From: CBDCRK01 sp965220955
GTDB lineage: Bacteria; Desulfobacterota; Binatia; Bin18; CBDCRK01
Assembly: GCA_965220955.1 (NCBI GenBank)
Contig: CBDCRK010000035.1
Coordinates: 62,001-126,000 of the forward strand
Direction: 5' to 3'
Length of the DNA: 64,000 bases
The position numbers and the translations under genes are program-made. The notes beneath the pieces are model-generated. The model had not been told where the DNA came from, did no database searches, and was given only the letters and a program-made list of their open reading frames with translations. Positions 57,313 through 64,000 of this stretch are shown here, piece by piece. Position 1 is the first letter of the stretch, and every line of letters begins with the position of its first letter.

Positions 57313-57348
57313 TGAAGAAGGACAAACCGAGACAAGAGGGAGGAATGG

Positions 57349-58797
57349 ATGGCCAGATATGACTACGACCTCGCGGTCATAGGTGCGGGGACGGGGGGTC
57401 TTGTGACCTCGGCAGGGGCAGCCAGTTTGGGAGCCAAAGTAGCTCTTATCGAAAAAGATAAACTAGGAGGTGAGTGTCTCTATACCGGTTGTGTTCCCAG
57501 CAAGGCACTGATCGAGTCGGCAAAATTGCTTGCCCGCATGCGACGGGCACATGAGTTGGGGCTGCACCCGGCTGAACCGTCCTTTGACTTTACCGAGGTT
57601 ATGGAGCGAATGCGCCGGGTAATAGCCCAGGTTGGCAAGCATGACAGTCCTGAGAGATTCGAGAGCTTAGGAGTCAACGTTCACCAGGGAGAGGCGTGTT
57701 TTCTCTCACCCCACGAAATCCAGCTGGATGCCAAAAAGATCACCACCCGCAAGGCGGTGGTTGCCGCGGGCTCGCGCACGGCGGTTCCGCCCATTGAGGG
57801 CTTGGAGGAGGCCGGATTTCTGGATCATGTAACCGCTTTCCAGCTAACCCGGCTTCCTCGGTCGGTGGTCGTTTTAGGAGGAGGACCCATTGGCTTAGAG
57901 TTTGCCCAGGTATTTGCCCGCTTTGGTGTGCAAGTGATTGTTCTGGAAGTAGCAGGCCAGCTGCTGCCGCGGGAAGATCCAGAAATTGGCCAGCTTATGG
58001 AAGAATTTCTTACGGCTGAAGGGGTGGAAGTCCACAGTTGCACGCGGGCTTTCCGGGTGGAAAAGACCGGTACTGGCAAGCGTATTCATGGGGAGTGCGT
58101 GATCTCGACTCATGATCACTTCAAACAACCTTGTCATTTTGATGTAGAAGAGATTTTTATTGCTACCGGACGGCGACCTAATGTGGAAGGGCTTGATCTT
58201 GAGAAGGCAGAAGTTGAGAGCAATAGACAAGGGGTTATTGTTGACAACGCGCTACGCACAACTGCCAAAAACATTTGGGCAGTTGGGGATATCACTGGCA
58301 AATATCTGTTTACCCATGTGGCCGAGTATCAGGGAAGGCTGGTGGTTGGCAATGCGTTGTTTCCGTTTCGTCGCCAAGCGGACTATCGGGTGGTGCCTTG
58401 GACAACCTTTACTGACCCAGAGGTAGCACGGGTGGGGCTGACAGAGGCCGAGGCTCGGGAAAAGCACGGAGATGTACGAGTCTATCGTTATCCTTTTGGC
58501 GACCTGGATCGGGCCATTACCGATGGAGAGGCAAAAGGATTTGCTAAGGTGGTGTGCACCCCCAAGGGTCAGATTTTAGGAGCACATCTTATTGGTCCAC
58601 ACGCCGGGGATCTCATACAGGAGTTAGTCCTGGCTATGAAGGCAGGAATTAAGATCCAGTCAATCTCCCAGACGATCCACTCGTATCCAACGTTGACAGA
58701 GGTCGTGCGACGTACAGCAGATGTCTATTACCGAGAAAAATTGTTCTCGGGTAAGTTACCCGGTATCCTCAAGAGAGTTTTTGATTTTCTTCGCTGA
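57349..58797 (+). CDS. FAD-dependent pyridine nucleotide-disulfide oxidoreductase (MerA-like)
   Basis: 482 residues. FAD site DLAVIGAGTGGLVTSAGAAS (6-25), redox-active disulfide GGECLYTGCVPSKAL (two Cys spaced by four, near 42-47), NAD(P) site VVLGGGPIGLEFAQVFARFG near 174, GDITG, and the C-terminal HSYPTLTEVVRR with the catalytic-dimer His. It lacks the N-terminal HMA domain and terminal Cys pair of true mercuric reductase, so a general dihydrolipoamide-dehydrogenase-like or mercuric-reductase-like role is the safest call. GGGAGGAATGG precedes the start. Confidence 0.9.
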   Translation: MARYDYDLAVIGAGTGGLVTSAGAASLGAKVALIEKDKLGGECLYTGCVPSKALIESAKLLARMRRAHELGLHPAEPSFDFTEVMERMRRVIAQVGKHDSPERFESLGVNVHQGEACFLSPHEIQLDAKKITTRKAVVAAGSRTAVPPIEGLEEAGFLDHVTAFQLTRLPRSVVVLGGGPIGLEFAQVFARFGVQVIVLEVAGQLLPREDPEIGQLMEEFLTAEGVEVHSCTRAFRVEKTGTGKRIHGECVISTHDHFKQPCHFDVEEIFIATGRRPNVEGLDLEKAEVESNRQGVIVDNALRTTAKNIWAVGDITGKYLFTHVAEYQGRLVVGNALFPFRRQADYRVVPWTTFTDPEVARVGLTEAEAREKHGDVRVYRYPFGDLDRAITDGEAKGFAKVVCTPKGQILGAHLIGPHAGDLIQELVLAMKAGIKIQSISQTIHSYPTLTEVVRRTADVYYREKLFSGKLPGILKRVFDFLR

Positions 58798-58945
58798 GGA
58801 ATTCAGTTCCTTGGGCAACCTCGAACAGTCCCGTGACCCCCATCCCGCCGCCAACGCACATGGTGTCGGGTAGGTCGGGGGCGTTGCCGCCCCTTTCCCC
58901 CCTAAGAACCGTGCGTGCGGTTGATACAACGACGGCTTCCCTCAT
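58769..58945 (-). pseudogene. Thiolase fragment with central deletion
   Basis: ATG 58945, with AGGAGG just upstream, begins MREAVVVSTART, the typical N-terminus of an acetyl-CoA acetyltransferase. After an unrelated stretch (VLRGERGGNAPDLPD) it jumps directly to TMCVGGGMGVTGLFEVAQG, the C-terminal catalytic-Cys motif of a thiolase. About 350 codons between are missing. The intervening stretch matches the 3' end of a group II intron. Downstream it runs into the 3' end of the MerA-like gene in antisense, so even the original C-terminus is altered. Confidence 0.85.
58865..58919 (-). mobile_element. Group II intron 3'-end remnant (domain V half and domain VI)
   Basis: On the minus strand it starts GCACGCACGGTTCTT, the 3' strand of a typical domain V (GCACGTACGGTTCTT in many introns). 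A domain VI-like hairpin follows: GGGGGGAAAGGGGCGGCAAC then GCCCCCGACCTACCCGAC. It ends in AC and has a candidate bulged branch A in the CCTACCC arm. It lies precisely at the join of the two thiolase fragments. No intron-encoded reverse transcriptase lies in the window. Confidence 0.75.
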
Positions 58946-58962
58946 GTTTATCCTCCTTGCAC

Positions 58963-59379
58963 TCACTCTATGTGTTCTACCTCATAGCCCTTATAGACAA
59001 GGTAGTCGGCAATCAGTCGACGATGGCACTTGATGACCTGCTTTTCTGCACACATCAAGCAAAAAGGAGTTAGTATCTCTTGCAGGCGCTCAATCAATAG
59101 GTCTCCGGCCTTATGTAAAAGTTGCCAATAGCGCTCCTGCCAGTCCTCGTAGCCGAAAAAGATGTTTCCTAATTCCACCAGCGAAACATAGCCAATGTCA
59201 GCATCGGCCAATAACCGTTGTATGCCTTTATCAGCAGATTTAGCTTTACTATAGATCCCCATACTTGAGCGGTCGGGTCGCAGACGAACATCGACTATCG
59301 TTTTAATGTCTGTTTGTTTGAGCAGGCTAACAAACTCTTGTGGATGCCTGCCACCGTATCCAAGGGTATAGAATCTCAC
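58963..59379 (-). CDS. DUF488 family protein
   Basis: 138 residues. N-terminal [38 protein letters not shown] near 34-51 and [20 protein letters not shown] near 108-127 with the conserved Cys/His pairs (C..C and KCHR). DUF488 function is unknown; some act with NTPase or restriction-type neighbours. It lies just upstream of the thiolase remnant on the same strand. The start was taken at ATG 59379 because the family begins there; no strong ribosome binding site. Confidence 0.8.
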   Translation of the reverse strand: MRFYTLGYGGRHPQEFVSLLKQTDIKTIVDVRLRPDRSSMGIYSKAKSADKGIQRLLADADIGYVSLVELGNIFFGYEDWQERYWQLLHKAGDLLIERLQEILTPFCLMCAEKQVIKCHRRLIADYLVYKGYEVEHIE

Positions 59380-59523
59380 TTGAACCTCACACGCCGTCTC
59401 CTACAGCTCCTTTACAATACCAAAAGGGCGGTGTAATACCAAACTCCTCATGGGTCATTGTTGATCTATTGGTCTACCGGTGGCATGATAAGCGTAGAAA
59501 GTTTATAGGGTAGAGAAGGGCTC

Positions 59524-59831
59524 ATGTCTACATTGGTGCTTCCCAAAGATACGGCGCGGGTACTGCGGGATCTGACCGGAGAATCCCGCCCAGACATTGC
59601 TCTGTACTGGTCCTCCGTGATGCTCTGGCTTATAGGCTGGAGCAAATCGAGGCGGGATTGCGTGCCTTTGCAACAAAATATGAAATGAGCTTTGACGAAT
59701 ACCGCCAACGCTGGGAGGCTGAAGATCGGGATGAGGACTACCGCTGGGAGACTGAGCAAGATTTCCTGCAATGGGAGGCGCTGGTCACCCGAAAACGCCG
59801 TCTGGGGGATGTCCACGGTTGGCTGACCTGA
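59524..59831 (+). pseudogene. First gene of a two-gene accessory module, frameshifted
   Basis: Frame 1 begins MSTLVLPKDTARVLRDLTGE. After SRPDIAL (near 59597) the frame is lost, but another frame carries on: LVLRDALAYRLEQIEAGLRA to YRWETEQDFLQWEALVTRK and ends at TGA 59829. The join needs about one deleted base or two added bases. The product would be an acidic, helical protein, and the module looks like an antitoxin-toxin-like pair, from my memory of similar pairs. The stop region overlaps the following gene. Confidence 0.6.
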
Positions 59832-60170
59832 CTCCGCACGACCTCATTGACCGTATCGCTGCCATCTGTGCCCAATCTCCTATTGTAGTCGCTTACTCAG
59901 TGCGCACTCTGGATCTCGATATTTTTAGCCTACGTGTTCACCTTATAGATAACTCCTTCATTGAGGTTTTTTACAATGTGGCGACGGGAAAGACTGCCTT
60001 TGCCCTTATAATAGTAGAAGGCCATCGGGTCTATGGGAAGGACAATCAAGATGAGATAGCATGCGCACTCTCTCGACAATCCTGAGGCTCACTATCCCTG
60101 TGATCCAATTTCCTTCGAAGGATTCTTCGCTGAAGTTGAAACCCTCTGTTTCCCTTCAATGAAGCAATGA
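59819..60170 (+). pseudogene. Second gene of the accessory module (DUF6516-like), frameshifted
   Basis: From TTG 59819 the frame gives LADLTPHDLIDRIAAICAQS, DIFSLRVHLIDNSFIEVFYN and VATGKTAFALIIVEGHRVYG with KDN, then goes out of phase near 60050. A shifted frame continues with AHSLDNPEAHYPCDPISFEG and FFAEVE, matching the C-terminal end of relatives, and stops near 60168. So both genes of the pair carry frameshifts. I think the family is DUF6516-like, but this is recollection. Confidence 0.55.
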
Positions 60171-60239
60171 CGTTGCTCTAATACGCTTTCCGATTGAAGC
60201 CTATCTAGTAACGGCTAGTGAGCTTTCAGCCAGCTTTCT

Positions 60240-60325
60240 GTAGCCCGCATGAAGTAGCGCGGAATCCGAGAGAACAGAACTCCAGGAAACATTCCTGGAT
60301 TACGCTTCGCTACATCCAAGCTACA
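60240..60325. repeat. Imperfect inverted repeat with GTAG ends (MITE/BIME-like)
   Basis: The left arm begins GTAGCCCGCATGAAG and contains CGGAATCCG; the right arm on the minus strand begins GTAGCTTGGATGTAGCGAAG and has GTAATCCAGG. The arms pair imperfectly across about 86 bp, with CCTGGATTACGCTTCGCTAC on the right. No reading frame is present. The GTAG head is shared with the other palindromes in the window. Confidence 0.6.
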
Positions 60326-60398
60326 ACTTCAGAAGCCGAGCAGTGTACAGCCATCATGAAGAAACCGTATAAGAACCTTCTCTTCCTACTAGCCCCCT

Positions 60399-61019
60399 CT
60401 ACTCTCTTGCCAAAAAATCCACCACTGCCCTAGCTACCTCAGCTTCTCTGCCCCAGAAGAAGTGGTCAGCGCCGGGAACAACGGCCATATCCTTGGGCTC
60501 AGGACACTGAGCCAGGAGGTCTTTAAGAGCGGGAAGCGGGCAGAAAGAATCTTGGTCTCCAGCAACAAGTAGCTTGGCTTTGGCACAGGAGGGAAGAAAA
60601 GACGAATCCAGCATCCCCACAGGAAAGGCTACCCCAACCAGAGTGGTTACTCTGGTATCCGCCGCTCCAGCCCGTAATCCCACCGAGGCGCCAAAGGAAT
60701 ATCCCGCAACTACCAGGGTAGACACAGCTTGGCGACTAAGCAGGTAACTTACCGCTGCCTGGACATCCTCGCCTTCTACCTCACCCCCGCCGTGCTCTCC
60801 CTCGCTTTGACCGCTGCCACGGAAGTTAAAGCGCAGGGTAACCATGTTCTGCTTTTGCAGCGCTTCTGCCAGAGCAGAAACAACATTGTTATACATGTTC
60901 CCGCCATATAGTGGATGCGGATGGCAAAGCACTACTCCCTTTTCACCACCTCCATCGGGTGTTGATAAAAGGCCCTCTAGGTTAAGGTTGCTGGCCTGGA
61001 AAGTAACTCTCTCTTCCAT
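60399..61019 (-). CDS. Alpha/beta hydrolase (dienelactone-hydrolase-like)
   Basis: 206 residues. VVLCHPHPLYGGNMYNNVVS near 29-48 (oxyanion region), LRFNFRGSGQSEGEHGGGEV near 62-81, nucleophile VAGYSFGASVGL near 104-115, the acid in VAGDQDSFCP and His in VPGADHFFWG near 183-192. This is the triad of small alpha/beta hydrolases of the YcfP-like or 'alpha/beta hydrolase of unknown specificity' type. Substrate unknown. AAGGAGG precedes the ATG. Confidence 0.85.
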   Translation of the reverse strand: MEERVTFQASNLNLEGLLSTPDGGGEKGVVLCHPHPLYGGNMYNNVVSALAEALQKQNMVTLRFNFRGSGQSEGEHGGGEVEGEDVQAAVSYLLSRQAVSTLVVAGYSFGASVGLRAGAADTRVTTLVGVAFPVGMLDSSFLPSCAKAKLLVAGDQDSFCPLPALKDLLAQCPEPKDMAVVPGADHFFWGREAEVARAVVDFLARE

Positions 61020-61039
61020 ATTGCCTCCTTATATTTCCA

Positions 61040-61480
61040 TTATATTTCCATTTCCTCCAGCTTCCCTAAACTCCAGCGGGCGGCAAACCAGAAAACAGCA
61101 CCACATACCACAAAAGCCAGGGCAAAGGAGAAAAAGATAGGAATCCATTGGCCCAAAGAAAGAGAAATCTGGTGTAGACGGCTAAGGAAGAACATATAGA
61201 CTGGCCAGGCTTCCAGAATAATCACTACGCCAATAAAGCTAATGCACAAAATCATATAGACCACCCCGCCAAAGCCGGTGGGAATCTGGGCCACATTGTC
61301 AAAGTCAAACTTTGGGTAAGCTATTCCCCGTGCTATACCCAAACTTACAACACCCAAGATAAGAAAGAATAGAGTGACCGCGGATAGGATCATGATAAAA
61401 GAGGAGACACCTAAAAAGTAATTCGTCAGGGTGACCAGAGCAACAAGTTTTCCTCCTAGGATAATGCCAATACGATCTTA
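61040..61480 (-). pseudogene. C-terminal remnant of an ABC-2-type permease
   Basis: The frame reads from near 61480 (DRIGIILGGKLVALVTLTNY, just after a TAA) to 61040. It covers four membrane helices, with SLGIARGIAYPKFDFDNVAQ followed by IPTGFGGVVYMI, a region typical of putative ABC exporters. The N-terminal two thirds and any start are missing. It lies directly against the truncated signal-anchor gene, so one deletion appears to have fused both. No ABC ATPase is seen nearby. Confidence 0.65.
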
Positions 61481-61486
61481 ACTCCT

Positions 61487-61898
61487 CGGCTACCGCTAAC
61501 TCCTCCTCCCACTGATCAGTGTGTTGTCGCTTGCCTTGCCAGTAGCAACCGGAAGCAGACAGGCGAAAAGAAAACTCGGTGAGCGCGTAAGCTTCATCAG
61601 TATGGGCTTTGATCCTTGTGTGTATGGCCTGCACGGTGCCAAGAAATTGCAGCCGCAGGCGCCACTCCTCCTCCCACTGATAGCCAGTAGCAACCGGAAA
61701 GAGGTGCTGATAAATGTACCCCACCTTTTGGTCATGGTAGTAAACGCCCTTCCATTCTTCCTTGCTTTCCTGAACAGAGGTCAGGGAAGGGGGAGGAGCA
61801 AGAGGGGGAGGATTTTCTGGGAGCAAGTGTTTACGAACCAGGAGGCCCAACATAACCAGCCAGAAAATCACTATGCTGAGACTGAAAAAACGTTTCAT
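61487..61898 (-). pseudogene. Truncated signal-anchored protein
   Basis: Begins MKRFFSLSIVIFWLVMLGLL, then a Pro-rich linker and a beta-rich stretch: WKGVYYHDQKVGYIYQHLFP, YQWEEEWRLRLQFLGTVQ, ALTEFSFRLSASGCYWQGKR. After about residue 137 (ELAVAEEL) coherent sequence ends and the frame runs on in antisense-like codons to 61305. The start of the lost part abuts the ABC permease remnant. It may have been an exported beta-barrel-like domain of unknown function. The family is not recognised. Confidence 0.55.
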
Positions 61899-62166
61899 GC
61901 TTCACCTTGACTCTCTGATCCAATTCTTTGATCGTTGTCATGAATGTACAAAGAAATCGTGTTTGCGCCTACCATCCCGATGCGTTGGTGACAGGTGGTT
62001 AACGATTTTTTCTCTGCAGAGTCGAGCACGCGGTAAGTTGGGAAGCTTCATCTTTTAGCCCTTGCCTTCGTTTGAGGCTTATTTTACTTTGAGACAGGGT
62101 GATAACACAAATCGTCAGAGTGGATATATGACCCAAGCAGGGGAAACCCCACTATTAAGGCCAGCC

Positions 62167-62634
62167 ATGGAAATGAAATTCTTGGCCGGCCGTATGCTGG
62201 GTAAGCTTGCGAAATGGCTGAGGATTATTGGTTGTGACACAGCCTATGTGCGTCATCTCTCGCCAGTTGGCCTCATGCGAGAAAGCAGGCAACAGGGACG
62301 GATTATCCTTACCCGGGACACGCGCATACCCCGCTATAAAAATGCTCCTCCTTTCCTCTTCATTCATAGCGATCGGTTTCGTGAACAGCTCAAGCAGATA
62401 GTTGAGACACTCAAGCTTGACCCCTATGCAGGGCTTCTTACCCGCTGTGTGGAGTGTAACCGTCTGCTTGAGGGGATTGCCAAGGAGAAGGTGAAGGACA
62501 AGGTCCCTCCGTACGTATGGGAGACACAGGCAGAATTTGTCTACTGTCCGGGCTGTCAGCGGGTCTACTGGGGAGCCACGCATAAAGAACATGTGCTGCT
62601 AGAGCTTAAGAACCTGGAAATAGAGGCCAAGTAA
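62167..62634 (+). CDS. Mut7-C RNAse domain protein
   Basis: About 155 residues. PIN-like Mut7-C fold with MKFLAGRMLGKLAKWLRIIG near 3-22, IILTRDTRIPRYK near 44, and a zinc ribbon of CVECNRL and CPGCQRVYW near 95-135. It is a predicted RNase of unknown target. The start at 62167 fits the family N-terminus (MKFL); MTQAG at 62128 is an alternative. No tight neighbour. Confidence 0.82.
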   Translation: MEMKFLAGRMLGKLAKWLRIIGCDTAYVRHLSPVGLMRESRQQGRIILTRDTRIPRYKNAPPFLFIHSDRFREQLKQIVETLKLDPYAGLLTRCVECNRLLEGIAKEKVKDKVPPYVWETQAEFVYCPGCQRVYWGATHKEHVLLELKNLEIEAK

Positions 62635-62821
62635 GAAGAGCTCACATCTGATTACTTCTGTCCAGCCTGAATTCTAACATGGAACCAGCAGCAGAAATTA
62701 AGAAAAGAGAAGCTCTCAGGTATTTTGTTGAGAACCTCTTATTCGATGTGCAGATCAGCTTTTCTATACAGAGTCCTATTTCCTTACTAGAGCCCTGCAA
62801 GAGGGAGAGGAGGTCTATGGT

Positions 62822-63061
62822 ATGGCAGCGAACAAGCTGGCGAAAAAGGCGGCAGAGAACTCTCTTCGGCTGGCTGAGGAATATCTAGAGCTAGCCCGCT
62901 ATGACTTCCATGTAGAGATCACTAGAGAGAAAGCTGAAAAGGTAATCAATTTAGCTGAGACTTTGGTGAGAGTGTTAAGCAAAGTAGTGGGTATGATATT
63001 GATAAGACAGACGGAGGTCAAGGGAAAATGGCAAAGTATTTTACACTTGAATACTGGATAG
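62822..63061 (+). CDS. Helical protein of unknown function, possibly frameshifted upstream
   Basis: 79 codons from ATG 62822, preceded by GGAGAGGAGG. It reads LAKKAAENSLRLAEEYLELA, YDFHVEITREKAEKVINLAE and TLVRVL, a helical profile. Its frame stays open upstream for over 60 bp, and joining it to the frame beginning MEPAAEIKKREALRYFVENL at 62679 would need a frameshift near 62745. Its end overlaps the HicB-like gene by 34 bp. The GCTGAGACTTTGGTG stretch recurs 249 bp later. Confidence 0.4.
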   Translation: MAANKLAKKAAENSLRLAEEYLELARYDFHVEITREKAEKVINLAETLVRVLSKVVGMILIRQTEVKGKWQSILHLNTG

Positions 63062-63207
63062 ATGATAGTTGGTACGTAGGCCGGCTAAAAGAAGTTCCAG
63101 GTGTATTCAGCCAAGGTGAATCTCTTGAGGAACTGGAGGGAAATATCCAGGATGCCTACTGCACGATGACGGTAGAGAAGGAGGCAGTAAATAATAAAGT
63201 TGGCTGA
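63028..63207 (+). CDS. hicB: HicB-like antitoxin domain protein
   Basis: 59 residues: MAKYFTLEYWIDDSWYVGRL, KEVPGVFSQGESLEELEGNI, QDAYCTMTVEKE. This is the HicB pattern (EVPG-x-SQG-x-S-x-EEL-x-NI-DA). HicB usually neutralises the HicA RNase toxin. No HicA is visible before or after it, so it may be an orphan. AGGGAAAATGG gives its start context. Confidence 0.75.
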   Translation: MAKYFTLEYWIDDSWYVGRLKEVPGVFSQGESLEELEGNIQDAYCTMTVEKEAVNNKVG

Positions 63208-63278
63208 GACTTTGGTGGGGGTGTTGAGAGAACAGGTGAATATGGGTAAATAAGAACGTTGTAGGAAGGAGGAACATT

Positions 63279-64000
63279 ATGACACGAGACGAATTTCTGT
63301 CCCAGGATAATGAGAGGGTAGCTAAGCGTGCAACCATTACTGTCATCAGTACCAATATTCTTCGTTGGCTTGGCGGGCTTTCTAGGCTGCCCGTAGGGAT
63401 TGTCAAGGCAGCGGGTAACGTGCTCAGCAAAGCTCAGGAAAGTGGTGAAATCCTGGACTGCCGTGCCTACCCTTTTGGTAACGATCTTCATCTACAGATA
63501 AACACCTTGGGGCAGGGAGTAAATAATCCCAAAGTTCACAAGCTTGCCTGCGAGGCAGCTACAGCAGCCCTTAGCCGAGCGAAAGAGGATGGTTTGTATA
63601 GACCGCTAGATGGCAAGGACTTTTTCCAACTCTCGCCGCGCGAGCGCCTTGGGGCATTGAGTCTGCGTCCAGTAGAGTTCCCCTTCACTGAACGTGGGGC
63701 TGAGCCCATTGTTATTGCCAAGCTAATGAACGGGGCTGTTGGTGGGTTCAACCGCATGCTCTTTAATTTCTTTTTCCACCCTGACAAAGGCTCACATCAA
63801 AGACTAGATGGCGCGCGCTATCTGGCCGTTGTGGAAAACGCCTTTGACCTGGCGGCAGGGAAAACCCAGCGGCGGGTTTATGCCTTTGGCGACCGCCCTG
63901 AAGAAGAAAAACTCTTTTTGCTGTATCCCTTTCTCAAGGCCCCGCTTGAGTTTGGCCGTGATCAGGTGGGTGACTGGGGAGAACTACTCTCGCTCATTGC
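63279..64000 (+). CDS. Class V fructose-1,6-bisphosphatase-like protein, cut by the window end
   Basis: 240 codons present, open to the edge. AAGGAGG precedes ATG 63279. The region NDLHLQINTLGQGVNNPKVH with KLACEAATAALSRAKEDGLY, LRPVEFPFTERGAEP, and IAKLMNGAVGGFNRMLFNFF resembles the class V (archaeal-type) FBP aldolase/phosphatase (there DLHLLMTHTRG...AADKTEPGAFN). Several metal-binding acidic residues are not obvious here, and the N-terminal 40 residues are unlike the family. Function is therefore uncertain; a gluconeogenic role is not established. Confidence 0.55.
   Translation, partial: MTRDEFLSQDNERVAKRATITVISTNILRWLGGLSRLPVGIVKAAGNVLSKAQESGEILDCRAYPFGNDLHLQINTLGQGVNNPKVHKLACEAATAALSRAKEDGLYRPLDGKDFFQLSPRERLGALSLRPVEFPFTERGAEPIVIAKLMNGAVGGFNRMLFNFFFHPDKGSHQRLDGARYLAVVENAFDLAAGKTQRRVYAFGDRPEEEKLFLLYPFLKAPLEFGRDQVGDWGELLSLI

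Overview
The window is a 64 kb piece of a bacterial chromosome. It carries an rRNA operon (16S, tRNA-Ile, tRNA-Ala, 23S) and a heptosyltransferase-like GT9 gene, which suggests a Gram-negative, LPS-bearing cell. Tandem CaiB-type CoA-transferases, a FAS1-like/MaoC hydratase pair, a HpcH/HpaI aldolase, a trehalose synthase, short NuoF-NuoG and mobile-element scars recall deep-branching environmental lineages of the Tectomicrobia / NC10 / deltaproteobacterial kind. I cannot place it more precisely without aligning the 16S gene at about 1734-3301.

Layout. 0.2-1.2 kb: a decayed IS481-type transposase. 1.5-6.9 kb: the rRNA operon with a strong promoter; no 5S gene is visible behind the 23S. 7.2-9.2 kb (minus): zinc ribbon, larE, cysK. 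9.3-17 kb: GT9, htpX, DUF1844, PBP1b, TPR protein, tsaD, rsmA. 17-22.2 kb: a membrane protein, nuoF, nuoG and a PLP decarboxylase. 22.2-26.6 kb: a gene graveyard (ftsH, DUF1800 and DUF1501 remnants). 27-32.5 kb: ilvB, a cold-shock-like protein, a membrane protein, two hotdog dehydratase genes and a phosphoesterase; this stretch holds a cluster of short GC-rich hairpin repeats. 33-39.6 kb: trehalose synthase, trmFO, topA, dprA and a small membrane protein. 39.7-50.8 kb: TusA, a broken ferredoxin, MBL-like, SnoaL-like, citrate synthase, alcohol dehydrogenase, amidase, two CoA-transferases, an MFS carrier and an aldolase. 51.4-64 kb: DUF3445, a secreted low-complexity protein, GH15, DUF547, TVP38, a MerA-like flavoprotein, and a second zone rich in broken genes (thiolase/group II intron scar, a two-gene accessory module, ABC permease and signal-anchor fragments, HicB). 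It ends inside a class V FBPase-like gene.

The housekeeping genes look intact. Interspersed accessory genes are broken in several independent ways: nonsense codons, frameshifts, internal deletions and deletion fusions. This suggests relaxed selection or genome degradation, as in a lineage changing lifestyle. Some single-base frameshifts could be assembly errors, but the nonsense codons and deletions are harder to explain that way.

The most unusual signals are: (1) a 14-base hairpin repeat, GGGCGGCGTACCGC, with six near-perfect or perfect copies and one single-mismatch copy between 28.1 and 31.1 kb, mostly inside genes in the frame that encodes RAAYR, and apparently replacing conserved segments of two dehydratases; and (2) a thiolase whose centre is gone and has been replaced by what looks like the 3' end of a group II intron (the 3' strand of domain V plus domain VI), probably deleted through microhomology.
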